This document shows positions 16,928-24,883 of a stretch of DNA of 42,091 nucleotides, in pieces. Each line of letters begins with the position of its first letter. Position 1 is the first letter of the stretch. The DNA is from SAR202 cluster bacterium. Its GTDB lineage: Bacteria; Chloroflexota; Dehalococcoidia; Lucifugimonadales; UBA3495. The DNA lies in the NCBI GenBank assembly GCA_016872385.1, contig VGZV01000023.1, positions 1 to 42,091 of the forward strand, in the 5' to 3' direction. The notes beneath the pieces were generated by a model. That model ran no database searches. It was not told the DNA's origin and saw only the letters and a list, made by a program, of their open reading frames with translations. The position numbers were made by a program, and so were the translations under genes.

Positions 16928-17923
16928 TTGGAAGTGGTCTTTAACCAGGGCGTGTATCTGCCGGAGCTGGACTTGTGGCTGGACTCCCGCCGCAAGCAGG
17001 AGTCGGGCCTCATCTCCCATGCCCACTCGGACCACACGGCGCGGCACCGCAGCCCGGTGGTCACGCCCGGCACCCGCCTGCTGCTGACCGGCTACCTGAC
17101 CAGCCGCTCCAGTCCCATCACCCTGGAGTACCACGAGCCCCTGGAGACGGAGCGGTACACCCTGACCCTGCACCCGGCGGGCCACTGCCTGGGGTCGGCC
17201 CAGGCGTTGGTGCAGTCCAAGACCACGGGGGAGCGGCTGCTCTACACCGGCGACTTCAAGGTGCGGCCCAGCCCGGTGAACGAACCCCTGGAGCCGGTGC
17301 CCTGCGACGTGCTGGTGATGGAGGCCACCTACGGCAAGCCAGAGTACGTCTTTCCCGACGAGGCGCAGGTGCTGGGCACGGCGTTCCGCACCCTGGCAAG
17401 CTGGCTGTCCAGGGGGGAGAAACCCGTGGTGCTGGGCTGGCGGCTGGGCAAGGCCCAGGAAGTGCTGCACCACCTGCTGGCCCAAGGCTTTGAGGTGGCG
17501 GTGGAGGACAGCGTGTGTCGCATTGCCGAACGCTACCAGGAGGCAGGAGTGCAGTTCCCCGGCAGCTTCCTGCCCTGGGACGGCCAGTGGAAAGAAGGCC
17601 AGGTGCTGATTGCGCCGCCGGGGGCCAAGACCAGCCAGATGCTGGGCAAGGCCAGGGGGCTGCGGTTCATGGAGCTAACCGGCTGGGCCATAAGCGGACG
17701 GCGCCCCTGGGGAAGAAGGGGCGACGCGGACCTGCCCTTTAGCGACCACGCCGACTTCAACGAGCTGGTGGACTACGTGCGCCAGGTGAACCCCAAGCAG
17801 GTCTACACGGTCAACGGCTTTCCGGAGCTGGCCGCCCACCTGCGGGGCCTGAGCTACCCCGCCGTGCATCTGGACGGGAAAGGCCGCGCTGAGGAAGTGG
17901 GGACGCAGCTGCGGTTGGTGTGA
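16928..17923 (+). CDS. MBL-fold exonuclease / mRNA 3'-end processing-like protein
   Basis: 331 residues from a TTG start with GGAG nine bases upstream. The metallo-beta-lactamase signature HAHSDH (31-36) is followed by HPAGHCLGSA, TGDFK and FSDHADF. These are the zinc-binding motifs of the nuclease branch that includes RNase J-like and CPSF73-like proteins and the bacterial ligase-associated exonucleases. The short segment between the MBL halves (ATYGKPEYVFPDE onward) resembles a reduced beta-CASP region. Likely a DNA or RNA end-processing nuclease. No ligase gene is adjacent. Confidence 0.75.
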   Translation: MEVVFNQGVYLPELDLWLDSRRKQESGLISHAHSDHTARHRSPVVTPGTRLLLTGYLTSRSSPITLEYHEPLETERYTLTLHPAGHCLGSAQALVQSKTTGERLLYTGDFKVRPSPVNEPLEPVPCDVLVMEATYGKPEYVFPDEAQVLGTAFRTLASWLSRGEKPVVLGWRLGKAQEVLHHLLAQGFEVAVEDSVCRIAERYQEAGVQFPGSFLPWDGQWKEGQVLIAPPGAKTSQMLGKARGLRFMELTGWAISGRRPWGRRGDADLPFSDHADFNELVDYVRQVNPKQVYTVNGFPELAAHLRGLSYPAVHLDGKGRAEEVGTQLRLV

Positions 17924-17977
17924 ATTAGCCCCCCTTTCGTAAAGGGTGGCTAGGGGTTTTCGTAATTCAAATTGGGT

Positions 17978-18005
17978 GTAGGGGCGACGCATGCGTCGCC
18001 CCTAC
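17978..18005. repeat. Perfect 28-bp palindrome between convergent genes
   Basis: GTAGGGGCGACGCA (17978-17991) is followed directly by its exact reverse complement (17992-18005). It lies between the convergent nuclease and leuA genes. A degenerate TAGGGGC/GCCCCTA relative lies at 19875-19929, so it may be a dispersed repeat that also acts as a terminator. Confidence 0.65.
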
Positions 18006-18038
18006 GGAGCACCACCAGGTTTGTCCGGGCTGTCCGGC

Positions 18039-19595
18039 CTAGTCAGGTGTCGTCCCCACCGCGGGCAGGGTGGCGGCCTCGTCGGCGGCCAGGAAGCGGT
18101 TGACGGCGCTGAGGTACGCCTTGGCGCTGGCGACGATGATGTCGGTGGATGCGCCCCGGCCCGTATAGATGTTGCCGCCCTTTTCCACCCGCACCGTCAC
18201 CGTGCCGATGGAGTCCAGCCCTTCGGTCACGGCCTGCACGTTGAAATCCACCAGCTTGCCGGAAGCGCCCACCACACGGTCAATGGCCTTGCACACCGCA
18301 TCAACGGGACCGTTGCCAGTGCAGGCGTCGCTGAGGGTCTCGCCCTTGGGGCCGGTCAGCCGCACCGTGGCGGTGGGGATGCCGTCGCCGCCCACAAACT
18401 GGACGTGCTGCAGGGTGTAGCTGGCCGGCTCGCCCGCCACCCGCTTCTCCTCATCCATGAGGATTTCCAGGTCCCGGTCAGTGACCTCCCGCTTCTTGTC
18501 GGCCAGCGCCTTGAAGGACTCGAACACCTTGGAGACCTCGTCCCGGCTGAGCTTGTAGCCCAGGGCCTCCAGGCGGGCTTGCAGACCGGCCCGGCCGCTG
18601 AGCTTGCCCAGCACCAGGCTGCTGCCCGGCACGCCCACCCGCTCGGGGCGCATGACCTCGTAGGTGGAGCGGTCCTTGAGCACGCCGTCCTGGTGGATGC
18701 CGGAAGCGTGGCGGAAGGCGTTCTCGCCCACCACGGCCTTGTTGGCCTGCACCGACATACCGGTGATGCGGCTGACCAGGCGGCTGCTGGGATAAATCTG
18801 GGTGGTATCCACGCCAATGTCCACCTTGAACAGGTCCTTGCGGGTGTCCAGGGCCATGATAATCTCTTCCAGGGATGCGTTGCCTGCCCGCTCGCCGATG
18901 CCGTTGATGCAGCCTTCCACCTGCCTGGCCCCGGCTTCCACCGCCGCCAGGCTGTTGGACACCGCCAGGCCCAGGTCATTGTGGCAGTGGACGCTGATGG
19001 TCACTTTGTCAGCGCCGGGCACCTTGGCGCGGATGTCCCGCACCAGTTGGGCGAAGGCCGAGGGTATGGCGTAACCCACGGTGTCGGCGATGTTGATGGT
19101 GGTGGCCCCCGCCTTGATGACCGCCGCCAGCATCTGGAAAAGGTACTCCGGATTGGTGCGGGTGGCATCCATGGGGGAGAACTCCACGTCGGGGCAGTAG
19201 CCCTTGGCGCGGCTCACCATGGCCACCGCCATGTCCATGACCTCCTCCCGGTTCTTGCGAAGCTGGTGCATCACGTGGATGTCTGAGGAGGACAGGAACA
19301 CGTGGATGCGGGGGGCCTCTGAGTGCTTGACGGCGGCCCAGGCCTGGTCAATGTCGTTGGGCACGGCCCGCGCCAGGGAGGCGATGATTGGCCCCTTGAC
19401 CTGGCGGGCAATGTCCGTGACTGCCTGGAAGTCGCCGGGGGAGCTGGCGGCGAAACCTGCTTCAATAATGTCCACTTTCAGGCGGGCCAGTTGCCGGGCA
19501 ATCTCCATCTTTTCGTCGCCGGTCATGCCAATGCCGGCGGACTGCTCGCCGTCGCGGAGGGTGGTATCCAGAAATTTAACTCGTTCGTTAGCCAT
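18039..19595 (-). CDS. leuA: 2-isopropylmalate synthase
   Basis: 518 residues from ATG 19595 (MANERVKF), with AGGTG upstream. The enzyme condenses acetyl-CoA and 2-oxoisovalerate to open the leucine pathway. FLDTTLRDGEQS (8-19) holds the metal Asp and catalytic Arg, HCHNDLGLAVSNS carries the metal histidines, and HASGIHQDGVLK is the acyl-CoA site. The C-terminal 120 residues are the LeuA dimer domain that binds leucine for feedback inhibition (GNGPVDAVCKAID, GRGASTDIIVASAKAYL). That domain and the HASGIHQDG form favour leuA over citramalate or homocitrate synthase. Last gene of the T-box-led ilvB-ilvN-ilvC-leuA unit. Confidence 0.92.
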   Translation of the reverse strand: MANERVKFLDTTLRDGEQSAGIGMTGDEKMEIARQLARLKVDIIEAGFAASSPGDFQAVTDIARQVKGPIIASLARAVPNDIDQAWAAVKHSEAPRIHVFLSSSDIHVMHQLRKNREEVMDMAVAMVSRAKGYCPDVEFSPMDATRTNPEYLFQMLAAVIKAGATTINIADTVGYAIPSAFAQLVRDIRAKVPGADKVTISVHCHNDLGLAVSNSLAAVEAGARQVEGCINGIGERAGNASLEEIIMALDTRKDLFKVDIGVDTTQIYPSSRLVSRITGMSVQANKAVVGENAFRHASGIHQDGVLKDRSTYEVMRPERVGVPGSSLVLGKLSGRAGLQARLEALGYKLSRDEVSKVFESFKALADKKREVTDRDLEILMDEEKRVAGEPASYTLQHVQFVGGDGIPTATVRLTGPKGETLSDACTGNGPVDAVCKAIDRVVGASGKLVDFNVQAVTEGLDSIGTVTVRVEKGGNIYTGRGASTDIIVASAKAYLSAVNRFLAADEAATLPAVGTTPD

Positions 19596-19712
19596 TGCTG
19601 CACCTGTTTCCTTTTTCAAGTTGGGGCTGCCTGTCATCGGCTGTCAGTAGTCAGCTATCAGCCTGGACTTGGGGCGGGGATAAGCTGATAACTGAAGGCT
19701 GAAAGCTGCTAG

Positions 19713-19844
19713 CTAAGAAAGCCGCCCCAGGGCCCCGTAGTCCACCGCCGCCAGCCCCGACATGGTCAGGATGCCGATGAGCCGGCACCCGGCCAGGACC
19801 AGCGGGCGATGGCGGACTACTGTGCACCATGCCTCCGCGTTCAT
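19713..19844 (-). CDS. Small ORF of 43 codons between ilvC and leuA
   Basis: ATG 19844 is preceded by GGAGG at a 7-base spacing, a better ribosome site than that of ilvC. The product begins MNAEAWCTVVRHRP and has a hydrophobic stretch LVLAGCRLIGILTMSGLAAV, possibly one membrane helix. It reads in the operon direction and ends 118 bases before leuA. No homolog comes to mind. It could be a real small membrane protein, or the eroded start of a larger gene. Confidence 0.35.
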   Translation of the reverse strand: MNAEAWCTVVRHRPLVLAGCRLIGILTMSGLAAVDYGALGRLS

Positions 19845-19874
19845 TGTGTTTGCCTCCAGGGTTCCTCACACTCT

Positions 19875-19929
19875 TGTAGGGGCGCGCCTGTGTGTGCGCC
19901 CAGGGCAGATACAGGGGTCTGCCCCTACC
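19875..19929. repeat. Degenerate GTAGGGGC palindromic repeat
   Basis: GTAGGGGCGCGCCTG at the left and GGGGTCTGCCCCTACCA at the right are imperfect inverted ends of a short element just downstream of ilvC. It is related to the perfect palindrome at 17978. Confidence 0.45.
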
Positions 19930-19945
19930 ATGGTACGCGCCAGCC

Positions 19946-20947
19946 CTACACTTCCTTGGGGTTCATCCAGGGCATCATCTTCCGCAGATCCTTGCCCACC
20001 TGCTCGATGGGGTGGCTGCGGGCAGCCTGGCGCAGGGGGTTGAAACGCGGGCGGCCTTCGTCGTTCTCCGCAATCCACTCCCGGGCAAAGCTGCCGTCCT
20101 GAATGGCCTTCAGGATTTCCCGCATATTCTGCTTGACGTGTTCGTCAATCACCCGGGGGCCGCGGGTCAGGTCGCCGTACTCAGCGGTGTCGCTGATTGA
20201 GAAGCGCATGTAGTTGAACCCGCCCTGGTAGATCAGGTCCACAATGAGCTTCATTTCGTGAAGGCACTCGAAGTAGGCCATTTCCGGGGGGTAGCCCGCC
20301 TCCACCAAAGTCTCGTACCCGGCCTTAATAAGGCTGGTGATGCCGCCGCAGAGCACCGTCTGCTCGCCAAACAGGTCAGTCTCCGTCTCGTCCTTAAAGG
20401 TGGTCTCCAGCACGCCGGAGCGGGTGCAGCCAATGCCCTTGGCGTAGGCCAGGCCAATCTCCCTGCCATGGCCGGAGGCATCCTGGTGCACCGCCAGCAG
20501 GCCGGGCACGCCGATGCCTTCCGAGAACAGTTCCCGCATGCGGTGGCCGGGCGCCTTGGGCGCCACCATGAGTACGTCAATGGTCTTGGGGGGCACCACT
20601 TCTTTGTAATGAATGTTAAACCCGTGGGCGAACATGAGAGTGCGCCCGCGGCGCAAGTGGGGGCCTATCTGCTCCCGGTACACCCGGCCTTGCAGGTGGT
20701 CTGGGATCAGCATCATCACCACATCGGCCTTTTTGGCGACTTCCGGCACGTCGGCCACTTCCAGGCCCTCGGCCTCTGCGGCGGCGCGGCTCTTGCTGCC
20801 GGGGTAAAGGCCCACCATAACTTTCTGCCCATTGTCCCGCAGGTTAAGGGCGTGGGCGTGGCCCTGGCTGCCGTAGCCAATAATGCCGATGGTCTTGCCC
20901 TCCAGCGCGCCCAGGTCTGCATCCTTGTCGTAATAGATGGTCACCAT
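19946..20947 (-). CDS. ilvC: Ketol-acid reductoisomerase (class I)
   Basis: 333 residues, the normal class I length. It isomerises and reduces acetolactate or acetohydroxybutyrate in valine and isoleucine synthesis. GYGSQG (24-29) is the nucleotide-binding turn, with YPGSKS after it as the cofactor loop, which suggests NADPH. AHGFN contains the conserved His108. Asp191 and Glu195 in DLFGEQ bind magnesium, and HEMKLI and SDTAEYG follow. AAGGAG lies 13 bases before the start, a longish spacing. A palindromic repeat separates it from ilvN. Confidence 0.95.
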   Translation of the reverse strand: MVTIYYDKDADLGALEGKTIGIIGYGSQGHAHALNLRDNGQKVMVGLYPGSKSRAAAEAEGLEVADVPEVAKKADVVMMLIPDHLQGRVYREQIGPHLRRGRTLMFAHGFNIHYKEVVPPKTIDVLMVAPKAPGHRMRELFSEGIGVPGLLAVHQDASGHGREIGLAYAKGIGCTRSGVLETTFKDETETDLFGEQTVLCGGITSLIKAGYETLVEAGYPPEMAYFECLHEMKLIVDLIYQGGFNYMRFSISDTAEYGDLTRGPRVIDEHVKQNMREILKAIQDGSFAREWIAENDEGRPRFNPLRQAARSHPIEQVGKDLRKMMPWMNPKEV

Positions 20948-20991
20948 GTGCTTAGTGCTTCTCCTTCAAGAACGTGATCAAAATCCCCGGC

Positions 20992-21060
20992 CCTCCCGTG
21001 GTTCCACAAGCTCACCACGAGTGGAAACCGGCTCATCCTGAGCCTGTCGAAGGATGAGCT
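20992..21060. repeat. Palindromic repeat inside the ilv operon
   Basis: Contains GCTCATCCTGAGCC-TGTCGAAGGATGAGC, an inverted pair, next to CCACAAGCTCACCACGAGTGG. It belongs to the same family as the copies at 16741, 26096 and 27479. It lies in the ilvN-ilvC spacer and could form a processing hairpin in the operon RNA. Confidence 0.6.
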
Positions 21061-21084
21061 TCAAAACCTGCCAAATCCTCCTGA

Positions 21085-21663
21085 CTACACCCCTTCGTAG
21101 TTGACCCTGGCCCGGTCCATGATGTCCCCACGGCGGCCAATGCCCACGCTGTCGCTGACCCGGCCCTCGGCCTGGCCGCGCACCATAGCTACCCGGCCGG
21201 TGCGCATCATCTCCTTGATGCCAAAGGGGGCCAGCAAGTTAGCCAGGGCGTTAATCTTGTCTTCCTCGCCGGTGATTTCAATCACCATTGACTTAGCGCC
21301 CACGTCCACAATGGCGGCGCGGAACAGGTTCACCAACTGCACAATCTCGCCGCGGTTGGCGGGACTGGTCTCCACCTTGATAAGGGCCAGCTCCCGGGCC
21401 ACAGTCTCCTGGTCTGACAGATCAGAGATGCGGACCACGTCAATGAGTTTGCCCAGCTGGCCGGTCACCTGGTCCACAGTGTCCCGGTCGCCGTTGACCA
21501 CAAAAGTCATGCGGGACAACCCAGGCTGTTCGCTGTTGCCCACCGCCAGGCTGACAATGTTGAACCCCCGGCGGCGGAACATGCTGGCAACGCGGGCCAG
21601 CACCCCAGGCTTGTCCTGCACCAGAGCCGTGATAGTATGCTGTTGATGCCCGTTATAGACCAT
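21085..21663 (-). CDS. ilvN: Acetolactate synthase small (regulatory) subunit
   Basis: 192 residues. The N-terminal ACT domain (QHTITALVQDKPGVLARVA, FNIVSLAVGNSEQPGLSRM) binds valine and controls the large subunit. The C-terminal domain holds ELALIKVETSPANRGEI and FRAAIVDVGAKSMVIEITG. The start shares one base with the ilvB stop, a tight coupling. Length is a little above the usual 160-170 because of an extended C-terminus. Confidence 0.93.
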   Translation of the reverse strand: MVYNGHQQHTITALVQDKPGVLARVASMFRRRGFNIVSLAVGNSEQPGLSRMTFVVNGDRDTVDQVTGQLGKLIDVVRISDLSDQETVARELALIKVETSPANRGEIVQLVNLFRAAIVDVGAKSMVIEITGEEDKINALANLLAPFGIKEMMRTGRVAMVRGQAEGRVSDSVGIGRRGDIMDRARVNYEGV

Positions 21664-23366
21664 CAGCGAATCCCTTGGACGCCTTCCGGCGCCGGTTCTT
21701 CCATCATCTCCCCCACGGACTCGCCGGCGGGGATCATGGGATAGACATTCTCATCCTGTTTGATGACAAAGTCCACCACCACCGGTCCGGGGATGGCCAT
21801 AGCCTGCTGAATGGCGGGGGCCACCTGGCTCTTGTCCTTAACCCGGATGCCTGTAATGCCAAAGGCCTCGGCCAGCTTCACAAAGTCCGGATTGGCGCTG
21901 TATACCGTGGCGCAGTAGTCTTTATTGTAGAAGAACTCCTGCCACTGGCGCACCATGCCCAGCACGCCATTGTTCAGAATGGCGAACTTCACATTTATGC
22001 CGCTTTCCACGGCGGTAGCCAGGTCACACATGGTCATTTGGAACCCGCCGTCACCGGCAATGGACCAAACGGTGCGGTCGGGACATCCCACCTTGGCGCC
22101 CAGGGCCGCCGGGACTTCAAAGCCCATCGCCCCCAGGCCGCCGGAGGTAATCAGCGTGTTAGGCTCTTTAAAGCCATAATGCTGAGCGGCCCACATCTGG
22201 TGCTGGCCCACCCCGGTAACAATGATAGCCTTGCCATCGGTTAGCTCCGAAAGTTGCTGCATCACGTACTGGGGCAGCAGGGCCTCGGTGTCGCGGATGC
22301 GCAGGGAAGGGTGCTCGGCCCGCAGGGAATCCACCCGGCGCAGCCATTCCATGTGCACACGGCGTTCCACCAGGGGCAAAAGCTGGCGCAACACGCACTT
22401 CAGGTCGCCCAGCACAGGGGCGTTGGCCTTGATGTTCTTGTGCAGCTCCGATGGGTCAATGTCCACATGTATTATGCGTGCCCGGGGAGCAAAGTCCCGC
22501 AGCCGCCCAGTGACCCGGTCATCAAAGCGCATACCCAAGGCAATGACCAGGTCGGCCTGGTCCACTGCCAGGCTGGCATACGCCATGCCATGCATTCCCG
22601 GCATACCGGCATGCAAATAGTGATCCGTAGGGAACGCGCTGATGCCCAGCAGGGTGGTGACCACCGGTATTTGCGCTCTTTCCGCCAGTTGGCGCAGCTC
22701 TTCATAAGCGTGGGAGATGAGTACGCCGTGGCCCGCCAGGATTACCGGGCGTTCCGCCTCGTTAATCAAGCGCGCCGCCACGGCCACTTGCTCCCGGTCC
22801 GCGTCCTGGGGCGGATTGTAACCAGGGATATTGACCTGCTCCGGCCAAACAAACTCGGCGCGCTCCCCCAGCAACACGTCCTTAGGGATGTCCACCAGCA
22901 CCGGGCCTGGGCGGCCGGTGCGGGCCACGTAGAACGCTTCTTTAATGGCGGGTGCCAGGTCGGCCACGTCCATGACTAGGTAGTTATGTTTAGTAATGGG
23001 CAGGGTAATGCCCGTCACGTCGCACTCTTGGAAGGCGTCCCGCCCGATGGCAGGCCGCGGCACCTGGCCCGTGATTGCCACAATGGGCACAGAGTCCATG
23101 TGGGCCGAAGCAATGCCAGTCACCAGGTTGGTGGCGCCAGGTCCAGAAGTGGCGGCGCAAACCCCCACCCGTCCCGTGGCGCGGGCGTAACCGTCCGCCG
23201 CCATGGCCGCGGCCTGTTCATGCCGGCACAGGATATGACGAAGCTGCGGGTAACGGCTCAGGGCGCCATAAAGGGGTAGAATGGCTCCTCCGGGCAGCCC
23301 AAACATTACGTCAACCCCCTCCTTGAGGAGGCTTTCGCAAACAATCTCAGCTCCAGTGAGCTTCAT
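21663..23366 (-). CDS. ilvB: Acetolactate synthase large subunit
   Basis: 567 residues of a thiamine-diphosphate enzyme that joins two pyruvates, or pyruvate and 2-oxobutyrate. Glu50 in LCRHEQAAAMAADGYARATG activates the cofactor. Domain order is the N-terminal pyrimidine domain, the central FAD domain, then the C-terminal domain with the motif GDGGFQMTMCDL. The NNGVLGMVRQWQEFFY segment is typical of acetolactate synthase as opposed to related decarboxylases. First gene of the operon, directly after the T-box terminator. Confidence 0.95.
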   Translation of the reverse strand: MKLTGAEIVCESLLKEGVDVMFGLPGGAILPLYGALSRYPQLRHILCRHEQAAAMAADGYARATGRVGVCAATSGPGATNLVTGIASAHMDSVPIVAITGQVPRPAIGRDAFQECDVTGITLPITKHNYLVMDVADLAPAIKEAFYVARTGRPGPVLVDIPKDVLLGERAEFVWPEQVNIPGYNPPQDADREQVAVAARLINEAERPVILAGHGVLISHAYEELRQLAERAQIPVVTTLLGISAFPTDHYLHAGMPGMHGMAYASLAVDQADLVIALGMRFDDRVTGRLRDFAPRARIIHVDIDPSELHKNIKANAPVLGDLKCVLRQLLPLVERRVHMEWLRRVDSLRAEHPSLRIRDTEALLPQYVMQQLSELTDGKAIIVTGVGQHQMWAAQHYGFKEPNTLITSGGLGAMGFEVPAALGAKVGCPDRTVWSIAGDGGFQMTMCDLATAVESGINVKFAILNNGVLGMVRQWQEFFYNKDYCATVYSANPDFVKLAEAFGITGIRVKDKSQVAPAIQQAMAIPGPVVVDFVIKQDENVYPMIPAGESVGEMMEEPAPEGVQGIR

Positions 23367-23392
23367 AGCAATCCTCCAAGACGACAGCCAAC

Positions 23393-23664
23393 AAAAAACC
23401 CGTCCCCTTGAAGGGACGGGTCATAATTCACCCGCGGTACCACCCTTCTTCTCCATGAGCTGAAGGCACTTGATAGCGCTCAAGGAGCAGCTTAACGACC
23501 TGTATCGGGGTCTTCCGCCGCCTTGGGGCTACGCAGAAACGACGCTGCCTTGGGGCTGGACGCTCCGGGGCGAGTTGGGGGCCTGGCTGTCACCGGCTTG
23601 CACCTGCCGCCGGCTCTCTGGGACAGTGTGCCCTTAGTACTCCCTTTCTTAGCGGGTGCAACTT
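23393..23664 (-). promoter_or_regulatory. T-box riboswitch leader of the ilv-leu operon
   Basis: The minus strand holds the T-box sequence AGGGTGGTACCGCGG (23446-23432), whose bulge pairs with the tRNA acceptor end. A terminator follows: ACCCGTCCC-TTCA-AGGGGACGGGT and a run of T. Upstream, CAGAGAGCCGG and AAGCCGGTGACAG fit the distal part of stem I. A specifier is likely in CAACTCGCC; CTC (23574-23572) would read leucine, as in other ilv-leu T-boxes. Uncharged tRNA would stabilise the antiterminator and allow ilvB-ilvN-ilvC-leuA transcription. The specifier assignment is inference. Confidence 0.92.
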
Positions 23665-23669
23665 TCGCA

Positions 23670-23699
23670 ATAGTAACAGCTATTTAAAGCCTGTGTCAA
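23670..23699 (-). promoter_or_regulatory. Promoter of the ilv-leu operon
   Basis: Minus-strand TTGACA (23699-23694) and TACTAT (23675-23670) are 18 bases apart. The T-box begins a few bases downstream. Confidence 0.7.
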
Positions 23700-23733
23700 C
23701 CTTTACCGGAGATATAGCCTGCCCGGATGGCCG

Positions 23734-23961
23734 CTACATTATCTCCAGAATCGCCCGGGTGCCGTCTTTGACCGCAGCTACCCGCAGCAAGACCCGCATG
23801 GCCTGGGCGACGCGCCCCTGGCGGCCGATGACTTTACCTTTGTCCTCAGGGGCTACTTCCAGGCGGAGAACTATCTGACCCCCTTCTTCCGTTTGAGTAA
23901 CCTTGACCGCTCCGGGATTGCTGGCGATGGACCGGGCAATATACTCAATCAGCTCTTTCAT
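23734..23961 (-). CDS. khpA: KH-domain RNA-binding protein KhpA
   Basis: 75 residues, a single KH domain with the nucleic-acid-binding GxxG loop in KGKVIGRQGR (Gly46 and Gly49). This family (YlqC) partners with KhpB/Jag and affects cell division and RNA stability in other bacteria. Its ATG overlaps the rpsP stop by 4 bases, the common rpsP-khpA arrangement. The usual next genes rimM and trmD are absent here; the ilv promoter region follows. Confidence 0.9.
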   Translation of the reverse strand: MKELIEYIARSIASNPGAVKVTQTEEGGQIVLRLEVAPEDKGKVIGRQGRVAQAMRVLLRVAAVKDGTRAILEIM

Positions 23962-24215
23962 TTAGCGTCTTCCTTGGCAGGAGTTCCATCCTTTTCAAGG
24001 ATACGCCGCACCGCTTCCGAGGGCTGGGCCCCACGCCGGATCCATTCCTCAGCCCGGTCTTTCTTGATGGTAATGGCAGGAGGGTCAACCTTGGGGTCAT
24101 ATTGGCCAATCCACTCGATGTACTTGCCATCCCTGGGAGCAGCGGAATCAGCCACTACAATGCGGTAAGCTGGGGCGCCCTTCTTCCCCACCCGGCGAAG
24201 TCTGATACGAAGCAT
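23958..24215 (-). CDS. rpsP: 30S ribosomal protein S16
   Basis: 85 residues from ATG 24215 (MLRIRLRRVG); upstream in-frame codons do not fit the family. Typical S16 features are GKKGAPAYRIVVADSAAPRDG, IEWIGQYDP and the C-terminal SEAVRRILEK. It lies downstream of a promoter and an unusual leader of about 410 bases. Confidence 0.95.
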   Translation of the reverse strand: MLRIRLRRVGKKGAPAYRIVVADSAAPRDGKYIEWIGQYDPKVDPPAITIKKDRAEEWIRRGAQPSEAVRRILEKDGTPAKEDAK

Positions 24216-24404
24216 ATTTTGTTTTTGAACCTGTACCGGCGATGGATTTGGGGGGATTGTAAGGCGGGGCTGGAACCTTGTCAATCTCCAAGTGACTCAT
24301 TCCAGAGCCAAAAAATTACCCCCTGGCCATGCGGCGCATCCGCCGCGCCAGCAGGCACCACCCCAACTTTTACTCAATGTCACTTGTAAGTCTTGTGAAA
24401 AGGA

Positions 24405-24567
24405 TCGGGCCCAGCCCTCTGCCGGGTTACCGCCCTGGAACGCCAACTGGGTCTCAGGGGCGATGGTAGGCATTGGCCTGGGCCCGACTGACGGGCGTTA
24501 TGCTACCCTAGGTCGCTAGGAAGCCACCACCTCGTCGTGTCCAGACAGATGCCTACCATCGCCCCTG
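24405..24567 (-). ncRNA. Structured leader or small RNA with interlocked inverted repeats
   Basis: Two long perfect inverted repeats alternate along this stretch. CAGGGGCGATGGTAGGCAT (24455-24473) has its exact complement at 24549-24567. TCGGGCCCAG (24405-24414) has its complement at 24478-24487, between the first pair. The order B', A', B, A means they form a pseudoknot or are mutually exclusive. On the minus strand a promoter lies upstream, and the last arm is followed by ATCCTTTTC, which could be a weak terminator before rpsP. I could not match it to tmRNA, SRP RNA, RNase P RNA, 6S RNA or a known riboswitch by eye. Confidence 0.5.
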
Positions 24568-24587
24568 CTAAATAAGTCATGTTTCAT
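24516..24587 (-). CDS. Leader ORF of 23 codons upstream of rpsP
   Basis: ATG 24587 follows AGGGAGGTGG with a 6-base gap, one of the strongest ribosome sites in the window. The frame starts MKHDLFSRGD, passes through one arm of the 19-bp inverted repeat and stops at TAG 24518-24516 before the second hairpin. A ribosome moving on this ORF would disrupt the A-A' helix and so favour B-B'. It may be a regulatory leader peptide. Chance is not excluded. Confidence 0.35.
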   Translation of the reverse strand: MKHDLFSRGDGRHLSGHDEVVAS

Positions 24588-24631
24588 AAATTACCACCTC
24601 CCTTTCAAGATTCCCGCCAAGCGGTTAAAGT

Positions 24632-24661
24632 ATTCTAAGCACAGCCAGGTTTTCATGTCAA
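24632..24661 (-). promoter_or_regulatory. Promoter of the rpsP leader
   Basis: Minus-strand TTGACA (24661-24656), an 18-base spacer and TAGAAT (24637-24632) give a near-consensus promoter. Predicted start is near 24625, about 410 bases before rpsP. The gap 24216-24883 otherwise holds the structured element and a palindromic repeat; I see no full gene in it. Confidence 0.65.
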
Positions 24662-24717
24662 GGAATTTAACGCACCGGTAGTGGTTCAGTTTGCCATCGC
24701 AGGAAATAAGCGGGCCA

Positions 24718-24801
24718 TTCGTCACACCGGCGGAAGCCGGTGTCCAGGAATGCTCGAGATTGACGCACTTTACTGGATTCCGGCTTGCGCCGGAATGACG
24801 A
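24718..24801. repeat. Palindromic repeat with CCGGCG cores
   Basis: TTCGTCACACCGGCGGAAGC at the left and GCTTGCGCCGGAATGACGA at the right are inverted ends, with CCAG and CTGG inside. Same family as 15851-15932. It lies between the rpsP promoter and fmt. Confidence 0.6.
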
Positions 24802-24883
24802 GACCCAAAATGGACCACACCAACGCGCCATCCAGGACAATTTCTCATCTCAATTCGCTGCATGAAACCGTAGCAGGGGGCTA

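Noticed and set aside
17991..19286. Long plus-strand open frame of 431 codons opposite leuA
   Set aside because: leuA is certain on the other strand; the product is His/Gly-rich low-complexity sequence, typical of an antisense shadow in GC-rich DNA.
24405..24567. tmRNA, SRP RNA or RNase P RNA
   Set aside because: A GGTCGCTAGGAAGCC stretch faintly recalls SRP RNA, but the GGAA-loop context and other conserved blocks of all three are absent.
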